A stretch of DNA of 64,000 nt from Amoebophrya sp. A120 (lineage: Eukaryota > Sar > Dinophyceae > Syndiniales > Amoebophryaceae). Within the stretch, counting starts at the first letter, position 1; every line of letters begins with the position of its first letter. The notes under the pieces are model-generated. The model worked only from the letters and a program-made list of their open reading frames with translations, made no database searches and was not told where the DNA came from. The stretch is from the NCBI GenBank assembly GCA_905178155.1, contig CAJINV010000002.1, positions 2,262,922-2,326,921 on the forward strand, written 5' to 3'. The position numbers and the translations under genes were made by a program. Of this stretch, positions 54,775 to 64,000 are shown piece after piece.

Positions 54775-57312
54775 TCACATCGCCACTTCCGCCTGTCCCA
54801 TCTTGTGCCCACCCCCGGTCGCATAAGCGTCTAACTCCTCTTCCGTCAAAAACTGCGCTACTAACTGTTATCAAATGTAAAAGTGTCTGGGTCCGGAAGA
54901 AAAAGAATGCAACTTGTGATGCTGTATTTGGATTCCAAAAAAATCTGTATTGCATGAGTACCAAAAGGAACGTAATTTTTGCTACGCGGAGAGGGAATTT
55001 GTCATGCGGAATAGGCATCAAGAAGCTCTCAAAAAATCTGTGATGCTAGGGCATGCATCACAGACATCAGGGCTCATGCAAAACGTGCATGACAAGTGTC
55101 AGAATCTCCCAGACCCAGACATTTTTGCAATCCATAACTGTCCCGGGTCGACGATGCCCAGGTCTGGTTTCAAATTTTTCGTGAACTCCGCGAAGGACGG
55201 TATCCGAAGGAAAGTTGATACCGCACACAAGCAAACGCTAACCATGCAACACAGGATTAATAAATGCTACCTCAGACAGCAATACAAATCTCACTTTGCT
55301 TTGGGTATGTCATCAAAATTTGCCATCTGCGACGTGTGCGGCAATAAATCTGTATTGCATATCCGGGTCTAGTATCGAGCTCTTCTTCGTCGGGCCGTTT
55401 CCCTTTGAATCGGGCGAGCAGTACTGCGGCCATTTTTTCTCCATCTCTATCCCACGAAAAAACTGCTTCACTGTGATGATTCTGTACGTTTTGCATCACA
55501 AGTTTGCTCTACATCACGGAGGAAGTTTGCCATGCGAGCTTCCTATGGGAAAGCTCGCCTACAAATGCATTATCTTGCATGTGTAGCAACACAAACACGC
55601 TTGCGATACATTTTCTGCATCACAAGTTCATTAGTGAAACAGTTTCCTCTTGCGATAATTTCCTCACTGACTTCAATTTTCAAATCCTTCAACTCCGTCT
55701 TGATCAAATGGTCGTACCGCTGCTATGAATTGCAAAAGTATCGCACCTCTCGTAGCATTGTATGCAATACAAATTAGCTCAGCATGACAAATCCAAATGG
55801 AACTTGTCATGCGGATTCAGCTTCAGAGAGAGAGATCTGTAATGCATAAACGCAAGTACTACGAGTACGATACTTTTGCACAGGATAGCTGCAACCGGAA
55901 GTTGATTTCGATCTGGTCCACGCACTGCGGGGTTTGACCTAAATCCAGAAATCGCATCGACGCCGAGTTCACGAGTGTTTCTAACGCTTCTTCTAGCGAA
56001 TTCTGCCCCGTAGCGGAAACAGGGTACAACGATCCGTCCCCGTCTTGCTGCAATAGCCCGGAATTTTCCAAGTACGCGTATAACCGCTGGTCGTCCGTTT
56101 CATCGCTGTCCGGGTCGTTCGGGTTTTTGTTCGCGTTTGATGTCCCATCGGTTGAAATAGAAGACCCGAGGTTGTGGTTCGGACTGTAATTCGGGTTCGG
56201 CGGGTAGCCGGCAAGCGCGGGAGGTTGCTGGTTTTGATTCGCATTCGCTGCTGCAGTATTCATTCCTTGTTGTGAAGGTTTCAAAGCGCTGAGTTGCTCT
56301 GGACTGGCTGGCGGCGGTTGATCCGGATTTGAATTTTGTTGATCTGTGGATGCCTGCTGGTCATTATTCTGCTGTGTTCTCACCACCGGCGGGCCGGAAC
56401 TTGTCACCCCCGCGCCCTGGGTCACTGCGTTGGCGATACCAGATGCTCCTTGTTGCGCAGCAGCAGTATTTGATGTTCCGGGATTACCTGGACCTGTCCC
56501 CACTCCCCCTACGCTGTCGGAGTGGACTAATTTGCTGCCGTCGGAGCTTGGTACCAGTTCCAGAAACTCCGCGACAGCCAGCGTGCGGCAGTCGGTATCA
56601 AATGCAAATATGTCTGGGTCTGGAAACTTGTGATGCTGGTTGCGAAAGACGAGGACGCCTCAATTGACTGGCAAGCATGACAAGTTTCGGAGGTGCTACA
56701 GTCTTGCCTTTTCTGCATGACAAAGCGACCTTCTGCACGACAGAAAAGTGGTGCCTTTGGGTAATGTGCATGACAGACTTGAGAGTCATGTCCGACAAGC
56801 ATGACAAACCTTGGATCTTTCCAGACCCAGACGTGTTTGCAGTTCATAATCGGGCTCGAGGATCAATACCCCGTTGAGGTAATGCTGTAGCTGCATCTGC
56901 CGCTGGTTGATAAACGCCTGGTCGTTGTTGCCGAACAGTCTTTTGCCGGGAAAATGGGGAAGTTGCACCGGGTACTTCTGCTTCAGCGTCTCGTTTAGCT
57001 CATGGAAGTGGCTATACCTGGAGGAAAATTGAAGATATATGAACTTGCAGTCGGCGTCCGCGTCGGGCTTCTTTTATGCATGACAGACGGCTGCTCTGCT
57101 TTCTCTTTGAGCTGTATACATGGCGAAGTGTGATGCAAAAAGGCCAATAGTACTTACCTTTTCCCAATGTCCCACGACTGTCCGTCCGGTGACATGACCC
57201 GCAAATGGTAAATCGTGTGCCCGGAAACGTTTGTGTTCTGGTAAATCATTGCCGTGTACGGGATCAAGGGGCTCTCCGGATCCGGAGAAAGATGCGCAGG
57301 ATGGTCCGACAT
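54775..57312 (-). CDS. PX-domain protein (sorting-nexin-like), 438 aa, 7 exons
   Basis: Exons 57312-57158, 57017-56849, 56590-55888, 55718-55658, 55442-55362, 55195-55137 and 54863-54775 sum to 1317 nt (439 codons, stop TGA). Residues of about 18-125 form a PX phosphoinositide-binding domain: YTAMIYQNTNVSGHTIYHLR, then the strand WDIGKRYSHFHELN with the RYxxF arginine, the Pro-rich loop LPHFPGKRLFG, and helices FINQRQMQLQHYLNGVL and CRTLAVAEFLEL. PX proteins bind PI3P on endosomes. Then follow about 130 residues rich in Q, N, P and G, and an acidic helical C-terminus (SLEEALETLVNSASMRFLDL, DHLIKTELKDLKIEVSEEME, FLTEEELDAYATGG). No BAR domain is recognised. The ATG at 57310-57312 fits the domain start. 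Five introner-type introns and one GT-AG. Confidence 0.92.
54869..55136. mobile_element. Introner family A (A22), intron
   Basis: 268 bp with TSD ACTGT at 54864-54868 and 55137-55141. Excision joins GIVDPGQ to LVAQFLTEEE. Confidence 0.94.
55201..55361. mobile_element. Decayed, unclassified introner-like intron (J)
   Basis: 161 bp starting TATCCGAAGG and ending TTGCATA, so the TIR is nearly lost. Flanks GACGG/TCCGG form a weak TSD. No GT-AG pair. The 5-bp rule gives SSILDPD-FAEFTKNLK in frame. It contains A-element-like TGCAATACAGATTT. Confidence 0.72.
55448..55657. mobile_element. Introner family K, intron
   Basis: 210 bp. The left end TATCCCACGAAAAAACTG matches the inverted right end over about 24 bp (core AACTGYTTCACT). 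TSD ATCTC/ATTTC has one mismatch. Excision joins KIEVSEE to MEKKWPQYC. Only copy in the window. Confidence 0.87.
55724..55887 (-). mobile_element. Introner family B (B12), reverse orientation, intron
   Basis: 164 bp with TSD GCTGC at 55719-55723 and 55888-55892. Same reversed orientation as B9. Excision joins INFRLQ to RYDHLIK. Confidence 0.95.
56596..56848. mobile_element. Introner family A (A23), intron
   Basis: 253 bp, short A subtype, with TSD GTCGG/ATCGG (one mismatch). Excision joins LILEPD to CRTLAVAEF inside the PX domain. Confidence 0.93.
57018..57157 (-). other. Canonical GT-AG intron in the PX domain
   Basis: Sense GTAAGTACTATTGG ... AATTTTCCTCCAG, 140 nt. Restores SWDIGKRYSHFHEL. 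Contains TTTGCATCACAC and TGTCATGCATAAAA. Confidence 0.93.
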
Positions 57313-59780
57313 GGTTCGCCAGGGCGTCAATATAGTCGTGCTCGAAACTAAAAGACTTTCTACTTCTTTGGCAACACAAGAGGCGTTTTCAATGCCGGAA
57401 GTGCTTTATGTTCAACATTGTAGTTCACAAGGAGGTTAGTGGTGCGCCTCTTCTTGCGCCAAAAAATAATTCGCACGTTCATATATAGATCTTATAAATA
57501 TCATGTAGTTCTTGTTCATAAGAGACGGCTTGATGGCACTGTCATCAGCAAATAATGACCTGACGTTTTACTTGATGTAATCAAGTACACATCATGGAAT
57601 CAATTCATGTAGGATCAATAGGAATCTCGGTCACAAAATACTGACTCATTTGGAAAGACGATATGGAGAGACGAAACAAGAAGACGACGAAATGCAAGCC
57701 ACGAGAGGGCCGGCGACACCCACGCAGCAGAACACATCGGCGTAGCAAAGAGTGCCGGCAATGCGCCCATCGTGTCCATGGGCCGCTGCCTTCTCGGCCG
57801 GCGATGTCAAACAATCGAATTCATGTCCGACCCGCCTCGGGGAGACGGGGCGCGCCTCACGCACAACGCGGGGAGCCGACTGCACATGCGTCGGGGCTGC
57901 AAGCAGGAGGGGGTGGGAGGCCTGCGCGCGTCCTGCTTCTCATCTTGATTGACCAGGGCGCCGTATGGTTTCGCCCGGGCGCGCCAAGCGGGGCCGGGGC
58001 GCGCGCACAGAAGGGCGACGGAACTAGTTGCCCAAACACGCACCGGGCGCCGGCCCGGTGGCTGCCACAACCGGGGGAAGAGAGCACGGCTCCGGAGCGA
58101 GTCTGCGTGCAGGCACCCCGCGCGGCGGCATAGAGCCGGCAAACCCGCCAGGGCAACAATTCTAGCAGGCGCGCCGGCAAGGGGCGCGCGCTCCACGCCT
58201 CGCGCGAAGCCGCCGACCGGACTCACAGCAGGGAGGGGGAACAGAGAGGGGGCCGGGGACAATCTCGCGGCGCACGCTTTTGATGCGGTGACCCGCCGGC
58301 CTCGCGCGCCCGACGCGCCTGCCGGCCCCCTTGCGGCCCCATTTTCTCCCATTTATAAATGGGCACGCTCGCACCCCACCAAAGCGGCCGCCGCCCCCGC
58401 GCTGCCAATTTCTTGCGGGCTGCAGACCGCGCCGCGCCTCCAGGGTATCCGGCGGGCTCGGCCAATGTGCGGCGGAGCAACCAACCCCAGGCCCCCCGGC
58501 GCTCTTTGTACTCCTGGCGCCCGTCGTTCATTTTCGCCAAAACCGGGAAAGCCTCAAGCAACTGCGGGGCCGCGCGCCTGGGGCGGCACACAAGACCGGG
58601 CCGCGCGCCACCGGCAAAGCGCCTGCGCCTGCCAGGGCGCGTAGATGGCTCGCCCGGTGAGATCGGTCGCGCGCCGGTGCATGCCCATCGCGATCCACTG
58701 CCAGACCAGCCGGGCCAGGCCGGTTGACCCTGTTGCCGTGCTTGAAAACCCCGCCTGCGAAGCCACTCGGTGCAGGCGTCTCCTCATACGAAAAGAACCT
58801 CGCACGATACGCCCCTACTACCAAGCGTCTTGATGTCTTCCAACCTGTTTTGCACCAAGTTGGCGCTGTCGTATCTTTCCTGTAATCCTGCGCAGGTGTG
58901 AGAGGTATGCGCGACGCGTTCAGCCTAATCTCGCCGCTGACATACACCGTCTTCCCGCCGTTGTGGTATTGCGGACAAGCCTTCCCCGCTTGCGGCGCGT
59001 CGGCGAAGTGGGGCATCGATCCAAAGTGGGCACGATCGCGCTCGGCGCCACTGAAGAGCTTGCTGCACCCCGGACAAGGTCACGGGCGGCGGGCGCGCGC
59101 CGAAGCCCGGCAAATGGCTGCGGGCATGCTCCGACCGCCGCCCCACCAATGGCGGCGATGGCTCGGGTCGCTGGCTCCGGAGCCTACCCGCTCCCGGTAG
59201 CTACGATGCCCCCACGACGCCCGCCCCCGCTGCAAGGGAAGGCCGGCGCCTCAGGCTGCACGCACGGCACCGCGGCAGACGGGCGCGGCGTCTCCGGCCC
59301 CCAGTACCGGCCGGCGGCTGTCGCCTTTCACGCGCGAAATCTGGCCCAGCCGACAGAATGCAGGCGGTGAAAGGTCAAGGGGGTAAAACAAGCGGCGGAG
59401 CCCTAACCAGCCTGCAGTCCATGCGCAAACACAATAACGCGAGCCGCCGCACTGCAGCGCAGCTGCTGTCATCGACGTCTGCTGCAAGAGCCTGGGAACA
59501 CAGTGTTCAAAACTTTCAACTGCCACCTCCTTCGTCATTTTCTCTTTCGTCTAGTATTTGATTCGTTCGACATACAACTAGTACTACGCTGCCGCTGCTG
59601 ATCAATTGCGCGGCCAAAACAAATTCGCAGCTGCCCATCACGAGGCATTTACTCATTCAACGCACATTGCATGTCTATGATCGCTTCGACATTCTTGATT
59701 CAATTGCCCTGCATCCGGTTCATTTCGAATCTTGATGTTGTTCATTCTCTAATTATGCTTCTCAGCGATAACTCGTTTGC
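57313..59780. other. Intergenic gap with a GC-rich island (about 57640-59480)
   Basis: The largest GC-rich island, about 1.8 kb. A minus frame at 58528-59016 contains a protein-like stretch (GKACPQYHNGGKTVYVSGEI) without a recognised family. Other frames look like GC-bias artefacts. No TIR or TSD was found. Confidence 0.55.
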
Positions 59781-62402
59781 TCACCAAGTATGATCTTCAA
59801 ACTGTGGCACAGTTGGAAATGAAATTGGCACTTTTTTCGTAGCGACGCCATCACCGCCCGAAACCCGGCTCAACAACACCCCGGCATCTTCAACAGCTCC
59901 ATTATTTCCGCCATTCCTCCGTGCAGATCCCTTGAAACGCGGCGTAGTCATGGCTGTTTCCCGCAAAAACGTCTCAAACGGAACCGGCGGTCGGGGTGTA
60001 GGAACTACAACTTGCTCCACATCACGTCGGGAGGTTCTGCCCGACAGCACAGCATCCACATCCCGATTGCTCGCGAAGCTCGCATCGGGGGACACGCAGC
60101 TCCGCACGTACTGTTTTGTCAGCGGAGGAACTACAAGCAGGTCTGTGTCTACTTTGGCGGCGTGACTGGTAGATGAGAATCCAGCTGCAGAACCAGACTT
60201 ACCAACTGGACGCTTCCGTGCATACATGCGGTCCATGTTGAGCGGAGGGACGGAAAGGAATTGATGCTGTTGATGAAAGTGCTTGTTTGTCGTGACAAAA
60301 CTCCCGTCGTTTTGCAGTTTTTGTTCCGCGTCAGTTGTAGTAGTTCCACTTCTTCTGGTGCCCAAGTTTGCAGTCTTCGATGCAGGAGATCTGGACCACC
60401 CTGTTGATGATCTTCGGAAGTCGCAAGAAAGGTCACTCGACGCACTACCCCCAACGGGCGTCGAGCACACGCTGGCGGTTAAAACCTGATCTAGTTGTTC
60501 TTCATCTTCCAGAGCATCGACATCGTCCTTTGCTTGACACAAATGATCCGCTTGCAGCTCCACGTCCTCCGCCCGTTCTATCTCCTCCTCCACCCCTTTG
60601 AAGCTCCGCACGCACGACAAATCGCCCTGGCTGGGGCATATCAAGTGTAAAAATGTCTGGGTCTGGAGGGTTCTGAGACTTGTCATGCACATTTTGCATG
60701 AGTCATGATGTCTGTGATGCATGCCATGGCAACACAGATTCTTTGTGGGCTTCTTCATGCCTAGTCCGCATGACAAATGCCCTCTCCCCGAAGCAAAAAA
60801 TAGACTCATTGTGCTGCTCATGCAATACAGATTTCTTTGGAATCCAAATGCAGCATCACAAGTTGCATTTTTTTTCTTCCAGACGCAGACCTAGACATTT
60901 TTACATTTGGTAGGGCACCGGAACAAGCAAGTGGTGGAAATTTCGTCCTGCGACAGATGCGCGTCCAGCTCTTCGAGGAGCACGGAGGCTTTTTCAATTT
61001 GCTCGTCCAAAATTTCGTGCAAATTTTTCTTCTCGCGGTGGTCTTGCTTCGTGTCGGACGCGGGGGTGTTGTTTGCAAGAAAAAAAGTTCCTGTGTGGTG
61101 GTTTATTCCGTTTCTGGCACTGGCAACCGTCGACGGCGTTGAAGACAGAGGATGAAGAGCAGGCAATTTTGAAGGTTTAGAGACCATTTTTCGGTGTAGT
61201 TGCTGCTCCCGCACTTCATCTACCTGCACGCAACACAAAATTTGGGTCGTGGTGTAAACTTTCTTGTTGGCGCTGGTTTCCTGTTCACCGACAGTGGTCT
61301 TTTCTTCTACCAGCCTTTCAGCTTGTCGAGTTTCACCTCCACCTCCTCCCCTCCCAGTGCAACACAACACGCCACGGGCGCCTCTGGCTTGCGAAAATTT
61401 CTTCAAAATCATCTTCCGACCGTAGGAGACCGGGGCTTTCGAAGATTTGCTCGTCCCGACGAGAGGAACAAACCTCTTCCCAAAAAAGTCGTGCCATGAT
61501 TTGGGCAGGAGTTTTTGCTGCTTGGAGGTAGTTGGCGTCGGAGGGGAAGTAGCGCGTGAAGATGCTAAGGCGAAGTCTTTGTCGACGTTTTTCATCATCT
61601 TCCCTTGATCTTCAACAACTTGCGGAGGTTCCGTTGTAGTCGTGGTCCTCTCCAGCCTTTCCACCTCCTCCACTGGGACAAGCCGTGTGAACGGTAAACG
61701 AAGGCGCGGTGATGTTCTTGTGCAACAAGAACGACTTTTGTCAACCTCATTTGCTGCAGCGTCCTGCTTCCGACACAGCGACACCGAAAAACAACACTGT
61801 TGCGCGCCATGACAGTTTTCTTCGTTTGTTGTCCATCTGGCTCCCTCAGTTTCACCATCATCAGCCCAAACTCCTATACCACCCTTTCTGTGCGCCACAA
61901 GAAACAGCTCGATCGCCGTGTGTGGCTGCTGTGCTGTGAAAATTCTCAAATTGTACAGAACGTCGTGCAATATATCATGGTGTTCGCCCACGACCAGGCC
62001 CGGTGAAAAATCTAGCGCCGGTTTCTCAACAACCTCGACCCGCTGAATTTCGGAAGAATTGTGCTCAACTTCGAGTTTCCATGTTTTCAACGCGTTGTAC
62101 GATTCTTCCACGGCGGAATTATGCGGGCGTGACACTAAGTCGGAGGTGAAGCGCGGGCTTCTTGGGTCGACGTCAAATTCCAGCTTGAGCAGGAGAAGCG
62201 CGTCCGCCTCGCTCAGGGAATTCTTTTGCTGTGGTGAGCACGGCGGTCTTCTTGGGGAAGTTGTGGAGGTCCTCGGGCCACCCGGAGCTCCAGCAGTGGC
62301 GTGATCATTGGGCGTCTTCTGCCCTAGCGAGGCTTTATCTTTGTTCGATCCATCTTGCTGAAAAACCACGGTCCAGCAAGTTCGTTGCGAGCGTGGCAAC
62401 AT
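59781..62402 (-). CDS. Unknown 780-aa protein, 2 exons
   Basis: Exons 62402-60913 and 60633-59781 (1490 + 853 nt = 781 codons). The first ATG at 62400-62402 (MLPRSQRTCWTVVF) is chosen, but the frame stays open upstream to about 62500, so an earlier start is possible. The N-terminal 270 residues look ordered (EADALLLLKLEFDVDPRSPR, HDILHDVLYNLRIFTAQQPH, TAIELFLVAHRKGGIGVWAD). This is followed by Arg/Lys- and Ser/Thr-rich regions, a helical EILDEQIEKASVLLEELDAH, an acidic EEEIERAEDVELQADH, and a Pro/Arg-rich end. No family is recognised. The single intron is an A element. Confidence 0.75.
60639..60912. mobile_element. Introner family A (A24), intron
   Basis: 274 bp with TSD GGGCA at 60634-60638 and 60913-60917. 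The right TIR carries a small insertion (CAGACCTAGACATT). Excision joins CLFRCP to SQGDLSC. Confidence 0.93.
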
Positions 62403-64000
62403 GTTTCGTTCATTACGGGGGATAATTTTCGGCACGTCTATGTGCAAAAGCAACTCCGGAGAGTAAGCCCCAGGGAAAAAACAAGATAAGGGCTCTTACT
62501 GTGTCACGTTGTGTGTTTTTGTAAGTCAGCAGCTATTCACTCTAGGCTCGCACGCTTCAAACAAAGAAGCCAGGAAACAAATCTGCGACCAAGTCTTGTC
62601 AACAACATATACAAACACACCATCGACACTGACGCATCGCAAGAAGCAAGTCGCGATGGACGGCTCCTGATGACGAGGATGCTGGGACGCGAACCACAGA
62701 TGATGAGCCGGCGCCGCCAAACGCGAGCGGAGAGCAGAACAAAGCTAGCAATGCTCTCCGTGGACTGGACAAGGCGCAGGGCCCACACGGTGCGCCACGA
62801 ATTGACAAAAATGAAAATCACAAAGCCCCGGCCAAACCTATACGACATAGCTGCAGGCAACTGGGAGCCGCTTTTGCAGTCAGACAAGGCCCGACGGCGC
62901 GGGGCCGGCCCCCCGCCGCTACGCGCGGCGCGCCCGTCGAGGTAGGGCAGCCTGCCAGCCTACCGGGCGCGGATGGAAGACCGCGCCTTTTGGGGCGTTT
63001 TTTCGCCTTGCCTAGGGCAAAGGCGCGGGCGCACCGCCGGGGGCGCGCGGCCTTACTGCCAAGGGGGTGGGCTAACAAACACACAAAGCAGGCGGCGCGC
63101 CCGCCCGGGGCCACGCGAAAGGCCTAGGCCGCGAGCGGCCGGGTGGGGACAATGCCGGGCGGCGGCCATTTCGTCGCTGTCGGGTTCCGTCATGAATCCC
63201 CTCCCCAAATGTGTCGCAACACAGCTCCGAAGTCGCTGGCGAATTTGCTGCGCTGAGCTCGATATCTGCCGCCCCTGGCCAACGGCGCGCCCCCCCGCGG
63301 GCCACCGGGTGGCCCAGAACCCTGCCGGCCGGTGTCGTCCACAAAGACCCTCCCGAACGCCGTCGCGCCGTCTTGGGTTTCCACTGCGCGCGCGAACGGA
63401 GGGGGGAGCGGCCTAAAGTCCAGCGCGTGCGTTACTGCGGGCCCCGGCCGGCACCCCAGCCAGGGCACGGCAACACTGCGCCGCTGACTTTCGAAAGGGG
63501 CGCGGGAAGCTTCCCAACTGTGGCGGCGATAGGGCGCGGGTGATGATCAAAACCGCGAGCAGCATCCGCGCAAGATTCGGCCTGGGCGGTGGGCTGGCTT
63601 TATTTCTTCCGGCGGCACGGCCCCCGCTGGGCATCCGAGGACAGCCGGGCCCAAGAATGAGTGGCCGACGCCGAGCGGGTTCCGCGCCGCGCCGTTGCGC
63701 CGCGCCGTCACGGGCAAACACCCAGCACACCACGAGGGGGCGGCCGCAGTTCCTTCAAGGTGCGGCAGGCTTCTGGGGCCCTCGGCGCGGAACTACGTAC
63801 CCGGGCCAAGCTCATTGCCATGGAATACAAACAAAGCCACGCGGATACAAACCGACGCAGCTCCAAATCCAGAGCGAAGGCGCGCATGAATCCAAGCGCA
63901 TGCACGGGTGAACACTTGCCTTTTCAAGTCGCCTTGATGCTACTGAGCTTTCTACTGGTCTTGTTGGTGTTCACAAAAACAAGCAAAGCCACTCTGTGTA
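62403..64000. other. Upstream region with a GC-rich island (about 62650-63930)
   Basis: Fourth intergenic GC-rich island, running almost to the window edge. No recognisable gene. The last 100 bases return to normal composition. Confidence 0.55.

Overview
The window is nuclear DNA of a protist, most probably a dinoflagellate-lineage alveolate of the Amoebophrya (Syndiniales) type. The evidence is direct. All 14 protein genes I can support lie on the minus strand. Their coding sequences are cut by about 50 short transposon-like introns (introner elements, IEs) with terminal inverted repeats (TIRs) and 5-bp target-site duplications (TSDs). A few ordinary GT-AG introns sit in the same genes. TIR/TSD introners with non-canonical splice ends are known from Amoebophrya; the genus assignment is inference.

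Layout, in plus coordinates with every gene read right to left. 218-6837: large low-complexity protein of 12 exons. 7434-8275: small secreted Cys protein. 8701-11072: lactonase-type beta-propeller protein. 11796-13455: 261-aa protein with five introners. 14481-21272: 762-aa protein carrying a 2.3-kb giant introner. 22400-25093: secreted Cys/His-rich protein. 26086-28933: basic, probably nucleolar protein. 30262-37741: 1657-aa secreted protein. 38966-43115: 1279-aa protein. 44957-46621: intronless RsuA-like pseudouridine synthase homologue without the catalytic Asp. 48682-50616: casein kinase 2 beta subunit. 51594-53998: cofactor-dependent phosphoglycerate mutase. 54775-57312: PX-domain (sorting-nexin-like) protein. 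59781-62402: unknown 780-aa protein. Gaps on the left are AT-rich. Four gaps on the right hold very GC-rich islands with no convincing gene.

Introner families are named here by TIR. A: ATGTCTGGGTCTGGAA, about 250-270 bp. B: GCAAAAGTATCGTACTCGTA, about 140-165 bp. C: TATCCTGAGTAAAAACGTCC, about 280 bp. D: AAAAATCCCCCCTCCCCATA, about 321 bp. F, G, H, I, K and L are single copies here. Removing each element plus one TSD copy restores an open frame. I checked that the summed exons of the multi-exon genes are whole codons. The genes do not form one obvious pathway: glycolysis (PGM), signalling (CK2 beta), membrane traffic (PX) and organelle RNA modification stand beside proteins with no recognised family.
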